39,284 bases of DNA from a virus. Position numbers and translations under genes: made by a program. Positions 1-9,227 of the stretch are shown in pieces. The DNA is taken from the IMG/VR virus record IMGVR_UViG_3300032242_002025, positions 1-39,284 of that record; one strand, 5' to 3'. The notes beneath the pieces are model-generated. The model saw nothing but the letters and a program-made list of their open reading frames with translations. It did no database searches and was not told where the DNA came from. The number at the start of each line of letters is the position of its first letter. Position 1 is the first letter of the stretch.

Positions 1-123
1 AGCTCTGAGATTTGAGGCCCGACGCGGTAGTTGTATTCCGATCCGGCTGCGGGGATGTAGCTGTCTACGCCCATCTTCTTTGCAGCGGTCATAAGGCCTC
101 GATACTGAGCCGAGGCAGGGGAG
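1..123. repeat. Terminal overlap, copy 1 (circular assembly)
   Basis: Bases 1-123 are identical to 39162-39284. Both copies lie inside the same minus-strand coding sequence, which is complete only when the ends are joined. The simplest reading is a circular contig with its overlap left untrimmed. A short direct terminal repeat of a linear genome is less likely because it would cut a gene. Confidence 0.95.
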
Positions 124-257
124 ACCTTTGGAGCCGGTTGATAAACCTTCTGCCCGTTGACGAGGTTGTAAGCGCCTTGCTTGTTGAGATGGGCGTATCC
201 CGTTGGCATCCCGGTTGGCTTTTTGGCCATTGCTGCTGCTACGGCTTGAACGCTCAT
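1..257 (-). CDS. 5' part of 395-aa ejection-type virion protein (gene spans the contig junction)
   Basis: This is the N-terminal part of the gene that continues at 39161 down to 38231. The ATG at 257-255 overlaps the stop of the upstream gene as ATGA, as at most junctions here. The first 55 residues (beginning MSVQAVAAAMAKKPTGMPTG) lie upstream of the methionine at 39253 and join it in frame through the terminal repeat. The full product is 395 aa. See the entry at 38231-39284 for its features. Confidence 0.85.
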   Translation of the reverse strand, partial: MSVQAVAAAMAKKPTGMPTGYAHLNKQGAYNLVNGQKVYQPAPKVSPASAQYRGLMTAAKKMGVDSYIPAAGSEYNYRVGPQISE

Positions 258-799
258 TGAATGACTCCGTAGAGGTTTGGTGTAGTTGTCTTATTCAGGC
301 CCGCCATTTGCGAGTAGTAGCCGGCAAGTGCCTTCTGGTATGGGCTTTGAGGTGTCGTCATCTGCGCGAGTCCCTGAAGTCGTCCGAGGTTTCGCTCAAT
401 GAGTCCTGCGCGTTCTGACTGATCCTGGAGTGGTGCCTGCTGCTGGATTGCGCCCGTCTGAAGGGCTCTCTCCTGGTTTCTCCTCATCAGGGCTTGGTTC
501 ATGTCGTTGTTCTGCTGCTGGTAGCCCTGATTCATGTAGCCGAAGCCCTGCATAGCGCGACCGGACATAAGGCTTCCCTGCCTTGCTGCGTTGGCGTTGT
601 AGCCCTGCTGGCTTTGGACTTGGCGCTGGGCAAGCCTTTGGAGGGCAGTCCCCGTATCGGCTTGGTCGATTGTTCCCTGACGGTTGAGGCCCGCAAGCTG
701 GTTGTTGGCCTGATACTGGTTCTGGGCCGTGTTTGCGACATACGTCGCGTCTGGCTTGAAGCTGGCGTAGATTGGTGGTTTGGGCTTAGGTACGGGCAT
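254..799 (-). CDS. Gln/Asn/Ala-rich internal virion protein (ejection-type)
   Basis: This gene codes for 181 aa, very rich in Q, N and A, with no signal peptide or membrane segment. Residues from about 30 to 150 look like long polar helices. It sits between the tail-collar gene and two further ejection-type proteins (395 and 1,899 aa). Podoviruses usually carry a set of three internal or ejected proteins (T7 gp14/15/16, P22 gp7/20/16), and size and position suggest this is the small member. That role is inferred from context and composition; I recognise no specific family. The start is ATG, one base after the upstream stop. Confidence 0.7.
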   Translation of the reverse strand: MPVPKPKPPIYASFKPDATYVANTAQNQYQANNQLAGLNRQGTIDQADTGTALQRLAQRQVQSQQGYNANAARQGSLMSGRAMQGFGYMNQGYQQQNNDMNQALMRRNQERALQTGAIQQQAPLQDQSERAGLIERNLGRLQGLAQMTTPQSPYQKALAGYYSQMAGLNKTTTPNLYGVIQ

Positions 800-800
800 A

Positions 801-1049
801 TCAGGTCTTCACGATCGAGGTGTCGGAGATGGATGGAACGGTGAACGTGTCGCCACTGCCGCCAATGATGCGAGACAGGGCTGGATAGCGAACACGGGAA
901 TAAGCAGAGCCGTTACACAGAAGCCAGCCGGTCGGTGCGACTGAGCCTGCGTAGCGGACGATTGTCCCCACGGGAACGACATAGGGCTGGACGAGTTGGA
1001 AAGCTCTTGTGGTGCCAGGGAAGTCGTCAATCGGTAGGTCGAGGTTCAT
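801..1049 (-). CDS. Short tail-collar domain protein
   Basis: This 82-aa protein has the tail-collar signature: PVGTIVRYAGSVAPTGWLLCNG, a Y-x-x-L-S-x-I-I-G stretch, then FTVPS (residues about 26-75). The domain is known from phage tail fibres and baseplate proteins, usually as the C-terminal or base module of a longer fibre. Here it stands almost alone, so it probably assembles with the 339-aa protein encoded just upstream. The ATG overlaps that gene's stop (ATGA at 1046-1049). The family call is good; the exact place in the virion is inferred. Confidence 0.8.
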   Translation of the reverse strand: MNLDLPIDDFPGTTRAFQLVQPYVVPVGTIVRYAGSVAPTGWLLCNGSAYSRVRYPALSRIIGGSGDTFTVPSISDTSIVKT

Positions 1050-2065
1050 CCGACTCTGACCGGGGTGAAGCGAAGGGAGCGATTGGAGTACGTCGTGGTC
1101 GAGCTCGCCGCGCCCTTGTGCTGCATTGTGATTGTGAGTCCAGAGGGAAGGGCGGTCTTTCTCAACGTGCGAGTCAAGTAGGCCGCATTGGTTGATCCGC
1201 TAACGGCGTTGTAGATCGCATCGGCGTCAGTGGCTGTGATGGTTGCTCCACCGGCGATTGCTGTGTAGGAAAGGTTTGTGGCATTTTGGAGCAGGCCCAT
1301 CGTGATGTCGAAATCACCACCAACCGTCGTAGTCCAAGACAGAGCCGTGGTGCCGGCGTTGTAGATCGGACCTGTTCCCTGCGTAAGCGTGACGTCGGCT
1401 GCCGTGACAAGCAGGGGTGATCCCCCAACGAACTCCCATTTGTAAGAACTCGAGGAGCTTGACTTGAACCGGAAGCGCCAGATAACTCCGTTGCTTGGGT
1501 CGGCGGGGAAGTAAATCTCGTCTCCCTCTTGGTTGCCGATTGTGTAGGTGCTTGAAGATGCTCCCGTTGTGGCTCTGTTCAAGGTCAGGGTGTAGGGGTT
1601 GCCACCAGTGATCGCAGTGATGACGGTGTCTGATGCGATTCCGCTTCCCGTGACCGCTTGCCCAAGCTGAGGAATCCCTGAGGTCGTAACAACGATTGAC
1701 GTAACTCCTGAGGCAAACGTCGTCGTGGCACCAGTGATCTGGACCGGAAGGGCTGAGACGTAGACCGGGGCCAGGAAGGGGCGGATCTTTGCAACTGATA
1801 CCGAAACGGATGCAAGCTCATCGGTCTGTACTGCTCCGCTCTGGATTGCATTGGCGTCGATTGAGTTCGCGGCGACACTTGTGATGGTGTTTGCTGCAAT
1901 CTTTGTGCCTTGGATATTGGCTGACGAAGCGATGTCTGCATCTACCAGTTGGGGGCTGTTGAGCCACGCCTGAAGCGTTACAAGGCTTGATCGGATCTTG
2001 GGGTCTTCAGTCGAGCTTGGGGATCCCAGGTTCGGAATGAGGATTGTGTGGTCTGTGTTGCTCAC
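1046..2065 (-). CDS. Tail appendage/fibre protein
   Basis: This 339-aa protein is rich in Ser, Thr, Ala and Gly. Residues about 35-90 carry short repeats of the ADIASSANIQGTKIAANTI type, a beta-helical pattern common in phage fibre and spike shafts. The C-terminal part (about 215-339) is predicted to be beta-rich. No enzymatic motif is visible. It lies between the beta-rich tail hub-like protein and the tail-collar gene, overlapping both by 4 bp. It is probably a receptor-binding or tail appendage subunit; no closer family was recognised. Confidence 0.7.
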   Translation of the reverse strand: MSNTDHTILIPNLGSPSSTEDPKIRSSLVTLQAWLNSPQLVDADIASSANIQGTKIAANTITSVAANSIDANAIQSGAVQTDELASVSVSVAKIRPFLAPVYVSALPVQITGATTTFASGVTSIVVTTSGIPQLGQAVTGSGIASDTVITAITGGNPYTLTLNRATTGASSSTYTIGNQEGDEIYFPADPSNGVIWRFRFKSSSSSSYKWEFVGGSPLLVTAADVTLTQGTGPIYNAGTTALSWTTTVGGDFDITMGLLQNATNLSYTAIAGGATITATDADAIYNAVSGSTNAAYLTRTLRKTALPSGLTITMQHKGAASSTTTYSNRSLRFTPVRVG

Positions 2066-3597
2066 GAATGACGCTCCTGAGTGAAGACGGTGTAGTTGTT
2101 GATGACGGCTGATGAGCCTGTGTCATTGGCGCTTGCCCGAAAGGTGAAAGCCCAGCTTCTTGCAACGCCTTGTCCCCAGATCCTTGACTGGCCCACGGGG
2201 CTTAGGTCTCCGAAGATGGTTGAGTAGGTGGTTGCGGGGGTTGTCGAGGAATCAAGATCCCCGAAGTACGTTGTTCCCCCAAAGGTGGTTGTGGCTGTCG
2301 TGTTGAAGAGCTCGGTTGAGGCTGTGCCATCGGCCTTCTGAGGGGTCATCATCACTTCAGTCTCATAGAAATCATTGGCCTTATAGGCGTTGACGTAGCC
2401 CGCTCCATCTACCCGCAATGCCTTGAGGCGTTTCCTTACGGCGGGGTAGAGGACTCTTGCTTCTCCAGGAGTGATCCACGGCCCCTTCCACGACCACTGA
2501 TAGTTGGCATTGAAGTCTTGGTACAGGCCGGGGGAAAGCCATTGGCCGACGTTTTGATCTGCGGTGACGAGGTAGCACTCTTCAACTCCACCGTTGAACC
2601 TTCGACAGAAGTCATTGACGGTCCCGGAGACCGTGTGTTTCCACCAAGACCTCAGGACAACGTCGTAGTCAAGGATGATCCCACTGGACGGACAGGAGAG
2701 GTAGTAGTGGTTCTTGTAGAAGATTGCGGTGCAGAGCTCGGGGTTTAGAAGACCCTCAATGGTCGGTGTGATCTGATCGCTGATGAGCTCAACTGCTCCG
2801 CCATTGGTGACGTAGACACCCTTATCTGAGAGGAAGAAAAGCCCCATCGGGGTCTCAACAATGCTTCTGGGGGCAATGCAGCCAACGGAGTCTGTAAGCC
2901 TTCTTGAAGCACCTGAGGAAGAATCAAAGAGAATGAAGACCTTGTGCTTCTTGAAGATGGCGAGGTTTGATCCGACCTTGCCTAGACCCGTTATCTCATC
3001 TCCATCATTGGGGTCAAAGAGCTGGATGTTCTCCTGATTCCAACGGCAGGGCAGTGTGCCGACCCCGACCTGGACTTCTGACCAGTAGAGAGCTGAGGGG
3101 TTACTTGCTCCTGCGGAGAAGATCCTGCTCTCGTGGATTGCAAGGTACTTGCCGTTTGGAAGCGTTGACGTTGAGCTTGAGTCGGCTGTCCAGGGTCCAA
3201 AGTTTGTCCCGTCGAAGTAAAGCGGAGGGTTGGTTCCATTGGACATAAAGACCGGGCCTTGCCCACCCTCGGGGGTTGCCTCAACTACCGACCAGTAGCC
3301 ATTGGTGCTTGTCGCGCTCGAGCTCGTCAGTGTCCCAGACAGACTCATCGTGGCAATGCTTGAACCGCTTGCGATGATGAAGGTGTCTGTGGCAAGGCTT
3401 TCGGCGGCGTAGATCGTCTTTGGGGAAGCCATAGTGGTCCCCACGAGACGTGTGCCGAGGCGCTTGACGATTGCTCCAGCCGTTGTGCTTTGGACGTTTG
3501 TAGCGTCCCTGCATTGGGTCTGCTCGACAAGGTAGGCGTTCGCCTTGGTATTCAGCCCGCCTCTGAAGTCACCGAAGACATACGGCGTTCCCCTCAT
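2062..3597 (-). CDS. Tail tube/stopper-like protein (podoviral tubular protein B type)
   Basis: This 511-aa protein begins MRGTPYVFGDFRGGLNTK, followed by a region of the type CRDATNVQ...GAIVKRLGTRLV. That opening is typical of large podoviral tail tubular or stabilisation proteins that form the tail nozzle beneath the adaptor. The middle (about 100-330) is a run of short beta strands consistent with a propeller. A TTG at 3612 would add five residues, but the ATG at 3597 makes the usual ATGA overlap with the adaptor gene and is preferred. The function rests on pattern and position after the adaptor gene. Confidence 0.72.
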   Translation of the reverse strand: MRGTPYVFGDFRGGLNTKANAYLVEQTQCRDATNVQSTTAGAIVKRLGTRLVGTTMASPKTIYAAESLATDTFIIASGSSIATMSLSGTLTSSSATSTNGYWSVVEATPEGGQGPVFMSNGTNPPLYFDGTNFGPWTADSSSTSTLPNGKYLAIHESRIFSAGASNPSALYWSEVQVGVGTLPCRWNQENIQLFDPNDGDEITGLGKVGSNLAIFKKHKVFILFDSSSGASRRLTDSVGCIAPRSIVETPMGLFFLSDKGVYVTNGGAVELISDQITPTIEGLLNPELCTAIFYKNHYYLSCPSSGIILDYDVVLRSWWKHTVSGTVNDFCRRFNGGVEECYLVTADQNVGQWLSPGLYQDFNANYQWSWKGPWITPGEARVLYPAVRKRLKALRVDGAGYVNAYKANDFYETEVMMTPQKADGTASTELFNTTATTTFGGTTYFGDLDSSTTPATTYSTIFGDLSPVGQSRIWGQGVARSWAFTFRASANDTGSSAVINNYTVFTQERHS

Positions 3598-4553
3598 CAG
3601 TAGAAGCCCCAACCGGGCTTGCGCATACCGTCATCCCACTGGCTTCGGATCTGGCGAGCGCCGTCGAGTGTCGGGAAGATGACATCGGCCTTCAGCTCCC
3701 TGATCGTCTTGTCCCACATCTGCTGGTAATAGGTGGCTTGCTGTGGATCATCTTCGGCCTCAAAGCACCTTGCGATGGCGTAGGTTGAGAGCTTCAGGTG
3801 ATACCTAGCCGGCAGACTTGGAACGTCTGTGTCTGAGACCAAGGGACTCATTGTCTTGAAGTAGCGAACCGCTGTTGCGTAGGACTGATCCGGCGTTGGA
3901 TAAAGGATTAGGTTGCCGCCGTTTAGCGCGTACCACATTGGGGTTCCTGCGCTGGTGCCGGAGCGGTCAATGTCTCTGATGTCTACGGGGACAAGCTCTT
4001 GCCCGGTATCAGTCAAACGGATTGAGATGACCTTGGTCAGTCCTGACGGGAGTGGAGTGCTTGCTGTCGTAGCCGTAAAGCTGTATTGCTGCTGCTCTCC
4101 GTAGTACTGAGCCTTGGCTGAAAGCTCACCGATCGCATCGTTTATGTACTGATTGACTCGTGAGGCTGTGTAGATTGAGGGGTCGAATCCGTGATTGAGA
4201 ACTTCCGTCCTGATCCCAGCGAGGTTGACTGAAGCCTGCTCACCCGTGGCCGTGGTTGTTGGGGAGGGTGGGGTTCCCGTGACGAAGAGCTCTTCAGCGA
4301 CCCTTGTGACGACTGAGCTTGCGGTGGCCTTCCAGATAACGACGTACTCACCGATAGCTGAGGGCGCTGTGAGGCTTGCGATGTAGATGCCCGTGCCTGA
4401 AGGATTCTCCGTGATTCCCGACGAGGTCTCAGCGATTGCGTCCGAGCCAGTGGCGGTGTTGAGTACCCGGACGGTCAGGGAACTGCCTGTAAGCCCCGTG
4501 GGGGCTCCTGTGAGGACTGCCTGGAATGTCGTGGAGGGAAGGGAGTAGATCAA
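3597..4553 (-). CDS. Head-tail adaptor with N-terminal Ig-like domain
   Basis: This 318-aa protein has two parts. Residues 1-100 are beta-rich and Ig-like (FQAVLTGAPTGLTGSSLTVRV ending near EELFVTG). Residues about 110-318 match the phage adaptor or tail tubular A pattern: YINDAIGELSAKAQYY, a central P-x-W-Y-x-L-N-G-G-N-L-I-L-Y-P-T-P motif, and YHLKLSTYAIARCFEAEDD followed by a long helix. Adaptors of this kind sit under the portal and dock the tail nozzle. The Ig-like N-terminal extension is unusual for the family and may face outward. It overlaps both neighbours by a few bases. Confidence 0.75.
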   Translation of the reverse strand: MIYSLPSTTFQAVLTGAPTGLTGSSLTVRVLNTATGSDAIAETSSGITENPSGTGIYIASLTAPSAIGEYVVIWKATASSVVTRVAEELFVTGTPPSPTTTATGEQASVNLAGIRTEVLNHGFDPSIYTASRVNQYINDAIGELSAKAQYYGEQQQYSFTATTASTPLPSGLTKVISIRLTDTGQELVPVDIRDIDRSGTSAGTPMWYALNGGNLILYPTPDQSYATAVRYFKTMSPLVSDTDVPSLPARYHLKLSTYAIARCFEAEDDPQQATYYQQMWDKTIRELKADVIFPTLDGARQIRSQWDDGMRKPGWGFY

Positions 4554-4912
4554 AGAGATGCCTTCAGTTGGTCGAGTGTGGTGCCGTGTTCTAGGTCTAC
4601 GAGTGCGTCTTGGCCGTCAATGGTGCAGCCGTACTTGATGAAGGGAGCAGGGTCTATGACGTGGATGAGACGGGCTGTGGTCGCGCCAGCGGCCTTCATC
4701 TCGTCAAACATCTGCACGATCAGGTTCTTGCCAACGCCCGACGCTTGGAAGTCCGGTGTGACCACAAACTCCGTTGCGGTGGCTTCGGGGGCCGAAGGCG
4801 TGTAGCGAACCCTTGCCGCGAGCTCGTTGTTGTCGTCCCTGAGTTCAACCCAATGCTCATTCGTCTCCGGGTTGATGTTTAGGTCAATGGCATACGGGTC
4901 AAGACTAATCAC
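4550..4912 (-). CDS. GNAT-fold acetyltransferase-like protein
   Basis: From the GTG at 4912, which makes a GTGA overlap with the fibre gene stop, this gene codes for 120 aa. It contains the GNAT motif A pattern: [18 protein letters not shown] (Q56-x-x-G-x-G, the acetyl-CoA pyrophosphate loop) followed by a helix, then a beta strand and PAPFIKYGC near residues 86-96. The domain is short but covers the core fold. An acetyltransferase between the fibre and adaptor genes is odd; it could modify a virion or host protein, but no substrate can be inferred. A TTG at 4981 could extend it but has no Shine-Dalgarno. Confidence 0.65.
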   Translation of the reverse strand: MISLDPYAIDLNINPETNEHWVELRDDNNELAARVRYTPSAPEATATEFVVTPDFQASGVGKNLIVQMFDEMKAAGATTARLIHVIDPAPFIKYGCTIDGQDALVDLEHGTTLDQLKASL

Positions 4913-7392
4913 GACGTTCTCAGGCAGACCAATGGACGGTTTGCGCTTGATCCAAAGTTTCCAGAAGCACTGGTGCTCCAAGTTGCAAGCTGGCCGCTGC
5001 TGAAATATGTGCTGGCAACTGTATTAGCTACGTTGACTGATTCGTTGTAAAGATAAGCATTAGTGCCAGTGGTGCTTGAAAACATACGGTAGACATTGGC
5101 GTTGATGGGGCCAGTTGCGCAGTGAATCTGGGCCGGATTGAGTGTTGCCCAATACGTTGATGAGATGGCGGGGGTTTGATTGGTGTGGGCTGAGATGCAG
5201 CAATACGTCAGACCACCAGAGATCGCATAATCACCAACCGCGTAAGCCGTTGCACTTGACCAAGCATTTCCCGCATAGCTTCCAGCCGCTGCCCAATAGA
5301 CATTCCCAGCAGTCAAGGTTACGGGTGTATTGACTGGCTTGAAGACGTTTGTGTTGTTGGTCAGCAATCCACCCGCGCTGCCATTGGTGCTTGCTATCTG
5401 AGTAGAGATTGTGCCTGCGGTTGGGCTTGTGCTGCCGGTCGATGAAGTTGTTATAGAGGTAGAAGATGGAATACTTGTGACAGTGACCGTACCCGGCAGT
5501 GTTCCTGTTCCCGTCGTAATGGCTAGAACTGCGCCAATGTAGTAACCAATCGTGGAGGTCATGCCGGTCAGGGTCGTTGTCCAAGCACCCGATGAGCCTC
5601 CGATGGTTCCCACCGTTGCCGACTGAGACAATGAGTTAGTCTGCACGGCAAGGGTTGATAGGTCTTCTTGGTACCAACCACTGCGTCCGAGGTTGTCGTT
5701 TCCGGGATTTGTTGCGTAGCACAAAAGGGATGGATTGCTTGAAGTTGAAGCAATGCTGTAGATGCCCAAGTGAAGGTTGGTGTACTGATTGGTGGTAGTC
5801 GCCACGGCTGGGGCTGCGCCAAGATAGTTGACCGTAATGGAGTCAGTGGGAATGAACCTTGTCATCCTGACTACATTAGTACCCGTTGTAAACGTAAGGG
5901 TGTTTGTGATCTCGGCCACTGGCGGAACCATAATTCCCGGTGCCTTGCGGCGAATTGACGCACCGTCCACAACCGGATTGGTCGTGCTGATTGCTGTGCC
6001 GGAGACAGTGTTGCCCTGATCGACAATCTTGTTGCTTGAGCTTATGGCTGTACCCGAGACAGTCCAGGCACCCGCAATAGTGGGGTCTTGAATAGCGATC
6101 CATACGCTGCCCGTGCAGACAAGGCCAATCGTTTCGCCGACGGGCAGCGAATATGTTGTTGAGCCCGCGACACCATTGGTCGTGGCTGACGAAGTGGTGA
6201 TTGAAACGACGCCTGAGCTGCTGTTGCGAATCTTGTGGACGCGACCCTTGTTGGCTGCTGTTGTCGGGGTGGCAAGGGTGATCGTTACGGCTGCTGTTGC
6301 CTCGACTGCGTAGTGAGTGCTGTTGAGTGTCAGATTCGCTGAAGTGCTTGTGTAAGCGGCTGAGAAACCTGTGCTACCGGCAGTGACCCTACCCTTCGCG
6401 TCCACTGTGACTCGTGAATAGGTGCCGTCACCTCCGACACCGCCAGTGGTCAGGACACCAGTGTTGCTCAGGCTGATCGAATCAAGGCCTGCGCCGCCAG
6501 CACTGCTTCCGCCACCGAGGGTTCCGGTTCCTGAAGCGCCAGTGTTGCTGAAGTCGTTGGAAAGGCTGTTGATATCGACGACGCGGTTGCTCGTATCCAC
6601 GTCACGCGAGCTCATGGTGTTGCCGTTGTAGACCAAGCCCTTGTTGTTGCCCGCTACGGGGAAAGCTGAGTAAGAAGGTCCGAGGTTGGCCGTGTAGTTC
6701 AGCTTGATTTGTGCGGGCCTGGGGAACGATCCCGTCGTTGCCGTGTCACTGAGCGTAAGGCTTGAATCAAGCGGTCGCCAGTACGTCGTGTTTGTGATTG
6801 CGATGCTTGAGCTTGCCGCGACATTGAGGATGCAGATGTAGTAGGTCGAGCCGTTGACTACGGCATCATTTACGGCATAGGCAGCAGTTGAGGAATAGGT
6901 GCCTTGCCAGTTGATCCCTACGGTTCCAGCAACACCTTGAGATCCGGTCGGGCCGGTAGCGCCCGTTGCTCCCGTAGCTCCAGTTGCACCAGTTGAGCCC
7001 GTCGCGCCGGTGTCGCCCTTGGGGATTGTGAAGTCAAGCGTCTGATTCGGAGCTGTTCCACTGACGGTGACTGATGCGGAGCTTCCCGCCGCCCCTGTGC
7101 TTGTCGAGTTGACGGTGAGGGAGTTTGCGGGTCCGGTGGGGCCGGTGTTTCCGGTGGGGCCAGTTGGCCCTGTCGCTCCCGTTGAGCCCGTTGAGCCGGT
7201 GTCGCCCTTAGCCGCAAGCTGAGTCCAATACGTCCCCTCGACGGGAGACTGATCGGAGTGAGCGACAAGGCAAAGCCAAGAAGATCCCCCAAAGGAGACT
7301 CCATCGTTCTTGTTGTAGGTCGTGGCCGATGACCACGCTCCCTTCCAAGTGATTGAGTCAACGAAGTTGTTTGGGGGGAACTGTGCGCTCAC
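4909..7392 (-). CDS. Tail fibre with collagen-like repeats and CBM-like modules
   Basis: This 827-aa protein carries two collagen-like stretches of G-x-T/G-x-P triplets (about residues 63-90 and 125-155). These alternate with modules resembling chitinase-type carbohydrate-binding domains (CBM5/12): W-x-G-x-Y/W-S-S-x-x-x-Y-x-x-x-D-x-V near residues 14-60, 158-205 and 705-755. The remainder is Ser/Thr-rich beta structure. This architecture is typical of receptor-binding fibres, with collagen triple helices giving a trimeric shaft and the modules recognising surface glycans. GTG start, overlapping the upstream gene by 4 bp. Confidence 0.82.
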   Translation of the reverse strand: MSAQFPPNNFVDSITWKGAWSSATTYNKNDGVSFGGSSWLCLVAHSDQSPVEGTYWTQLAAKGDTGSTGSTGATGPTGPTGNTGPTGPANSLTVNSTSTGAAGSSASVTVSGTAPNQTLDFTIPKGDTGATGSTGATGATGATGATGPTGSQGVAGTVGINWQGTYSSTAAYAVNDAVVNGSTYYICILNVAASSSIAITNTTYWRPLDSSLTLSDTATTGSFPRPAQIKLNYTANLGPSYSAFPVAGNNKGLVYNGNTMSSRDVDTSNRVVDINSLSNDFSNTGASGTGTLGGGSSAGGAGLDSISLSNTGVLTTGGVGGDGTYSRVTVDAKGRVTAGSTGFSAAYTSTSANLTLNSTHYAVEATAAVTITLATPTTAANKGRVHKIRNSSSGVVSITTSSATTNGVAGSTTYSLPVGETIGLVCTGSVWIAIQDPTIAGAWTVSGTAISSSNKIVDQGNTVSGTAISTTNPVVDGASIRRKAPGIMVPPVAEITNTLTFTTGTNVVRMTRFIPTDSITVNYLGAAPAVATTTNQYTNLHLGIYSIASTSSNPSLLCYATNPGNDNLGRSGWYQEDLSTLAVQTNSLSQSATVGTIGGSSGAWTTTLTGMTSTIGYYIGAVLAITTGTGTLPGTVTVTSIPSSTSITTSSTGSTSPTAGTISTQIASTNGSAGGLLTNNTNVFKPVNTPVTLTAGNVYWAAAGSYAGNAWSSATAYAVGDYAISGGLTYCCISAHTNQTPAISSTYWATLNPAQIHCATGPINANVYRMFSSTTGTNAYLYNESVNVANTVASTYFSSGQLATWSTSASGNFGSSANRPLVCLRTS

Positions 7393-7847
7393 TTGATGAA
7401 AGCCTTTGTCTTGACGCCGAGATCCTTACGAAGTGCGTGTGCTGCCTGCTCGCCTAGCTGTCCGAGGTAGTCCTCTTTCTGCCGGCGTTCGGTATCCATG
7501 TACTCCTTGCGCTTCTTCTCCGCTTCCTTGGCGAAGTCATACGAGGAGTGAGTGATTTCCCTAACGCGATCGAGGATGCGCCCGTCGAGACCTGTGTAGG
7601 TGCCAAACGAAGTTGGGTAAGCCTGGGCCGTTGTGACCATGTGCTGTTCGTAGCTGCCGTCCGGGTGTTTGATGTCCTGATAGACAGCGAAGAACGGCTG
7701 TGGGCCGTCCACGAATCTGACATTGAGGCTTGAGTCGATCTCCTTCAAGTCCCTTACGAGAGCGCAGGAATCAGCGTCCACAACCACATGGCGGTTGCGA
7801 GTCTCAAGGATCTGATCGAGTTTGGCTGGCGAGAGTGTGTCGTTCAT
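7389..7847 (-). CDS. Hypothetical protein downstream of the capsid gene
   Basis: This 152-aa protein has a charged helical C-terminal half ([20 protein letters not shown]) and a mixed alpha/beta N-terminal half. I recognise no family. Genes in this place often encode capsid decoration or head-completion factors. The ATG has no visible Shine-Dalgarno and lies only a few bases past the T-run of the terminator that follows the capsid gene, so both transcription and translation of this gene may be reduced relative to capsid. Confidence 0.7.
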   Translation of the reverse strand: MNDTLSPAKLDQILETRNRHVVVDADSCALVRDLKEIDSSLNVRFVDGPQPFFAVYQDIKHPDGSYEQHMVTTAQAYPTSFGTYTGLDGRILDRVREITHSSYDFAKEAEKKRKEYMDTERRQKEDYLGQLGEQAAHALRKDLGVKTKAFIK

Positions 7848-7850
7848 AGG

Positions 7851-7879
7851 GAAAAACCCCCGGCCCGAAGGCCGGGGGT
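7851..7879 (-). terminator. Strong intrinsic terminator after the major capsid gene
   Basis: Read on the minus strand there is a perfect 10-bp stem, ACCCCCGGCC/GGCCGGGGGT (7870-7879 with 7856-7865), closed by a TTCG tetraloop and followed directly by TTTTT. It begins eight bases after the capsid stop codon. It should let only part of the transcription pass into the tail genes. Confidence 0.9.
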
Positions 7880-7886
7880 AATCCGA

Positions 7887-9203
7887 TTAGACGCGAGCCA
7901 CCGGGAGGTCGTCCTGGAGACCCTTGATACGTCCGGTCTGGTTGCGAGCCGTGCAAACAAGCGCCGCGTTCCATCCCAGCCATGCCTGCCAGATTGCCTG
8001 ACGTGAGCCTGCTGCGCTACCCGTCTTGAGGGTCATAATTGAGCCCTTGCCGTCGGGGGCGGTCAACCAATCAGGCTTGGAGAGCTCGCACCATGCGAAC
8101 ACATCCTTCTTCAGCCCGAAAGCAAAACCGAGCGGTGCATCAACGTCCGAGACAACCGGGATCGGATTGTTGCCAGCAGCGACCATAATGGCCGAGTAAC
8201 CACCCGAAACATCAACAACCTTCGCGTCGTTGTAACGCTTCAGCGAGGTGTAGGTGTTTGCCAGACGGCGCTGGACTCCGAGGGTCGTGAGGAACACGTC
8301 CGGGGTCTTGGATGACTTCTTGCGGATCGTCTGAGAGAGCTGAATGAACAGATCCTCCAGACCATTGCTACCTGCCGAGTAGGAGGCGTATGCGGAATCA
8401 AGCTCCGAACCGGCCCACACGGGAGTTGTTGAAGCCGAAAGGGCGTGCAGCGTTCCGCTTGTGGCGGTGATGTTGCGAAGGCCGTCCGACTCCTGGTTGT
8501 AGCAACCCGAAAGGGCAATGAAACCGCTCGTGAGCGCCGAAGCGATCGAAACGCCAGCAGTGTTAGTTGCTGATGTCTGGATCGTAATGGTGCCGTTTGC
8601 CTGCGTTGATCCACCAGCGGTGCCGGAGTTCGTCACTGCGGTGACATATGCAGCCGTGCCAAGGATCGTTCCGTCAGACTTCACAAGGTCAACCGAATCT
8701 CCAACAGCGATGTACTGCACGCTGTCAACAGTGACACTTGTGATTGTGCCTGAAGCAACAGTACCAGCGACATTGGCAAGAACGCCGTCGCCGGTTCCGT
8801 AAATCTGGCGGTTGATGTCCTTACGCAGATCGGTGGTTGCGCCCTCAATCTCAGCGGTCAGGGCGCGAACGAAAGCACCCTCATTCGTTTCGGACTGCTT
8901 GATGACCTGGTCGGAGAGCTCAATGCCCTGCGCGAAGTAGCGCATGGTGACGATGCCATCTTTGTAGGACTGGTTGCCTGCGGTCGGCAGGTTTCCGCCG
9001 TCTGCAAGTGAACTGCGTCCACGGTTACGGGCCGTATGGATCGGGAAAAGAACCGACTTACCCGCAAATGCACCCATGTCGTTTGCTGCCTGTCGCTCAA
9101 ACTGGTCGATTCCGTACGACTCCTGATTGAGCTGTTCGACGATCGGCCCTCGATATACGTTCTTGAGGATCGCGTCAAAGTTGTAAAGGTTTTGTGTAGC
9201 CAT
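7887..9203 (-). CDS. Major capsid protein (HK97 fold)
   Basis: This 438-aa protein opens MATQNLYNFDAILKNVYRGP and has the expected order: N-terminal arm, an E-loop-like segment, a spine helix region with RALTAEIEGATTDLRKDIN (about 115-135), an inserted Ser/Thr/Gly-rich beta region (about 150-235), and a C-terminal core. It follows the scaffold gene and has the strongest ribosome-binding site of the block (AGAAAGGAGTTGTAATG). The insertion may be an I-domain-like surface module. Identification rests on length, order and composition. Confidence 0.88.
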   Translation of the reverse strand: MATQNLYNFDAILKNVYRGPIVEQLNQESYGIDQFERQAANDMGAFAGKSVLFPIHTARNRGRSSLADGGNLPTAGNQSYKDGIVTMRYFAQGIELSDQVIKQSETNEGAFVRALTAEIEGATTDLRKDINRQIYGTGDGVLANVAGTVASGTITSVTVDSVQYIAVGDSVDLVKSDGTILGTAAYVTAVTNSGTAGGSTQANGTITIQTSATNTAGVSIASALTSGFIALSGCYNQESDGLRNITATSGTLHALSASTTPVWAGSELDSAYASYSAGSNGLEDLFIQLSQTIRKKSSKTPDVFLTTLGVQRRLANTYTSLKRYNDAKVVDVSGGYSAIMVAAGNNPIPVVSDVDAPLGFAFGLKKDVFAWCELSKPDWLTAPDGKGSIMTLKTGSAAGSRQAIWQAWLGWNAALVCTARNQTGRIKGLQDDLPVARV

Positions 9204-9227
9204 TACAACTCCTTTCTACGTCAGTGA

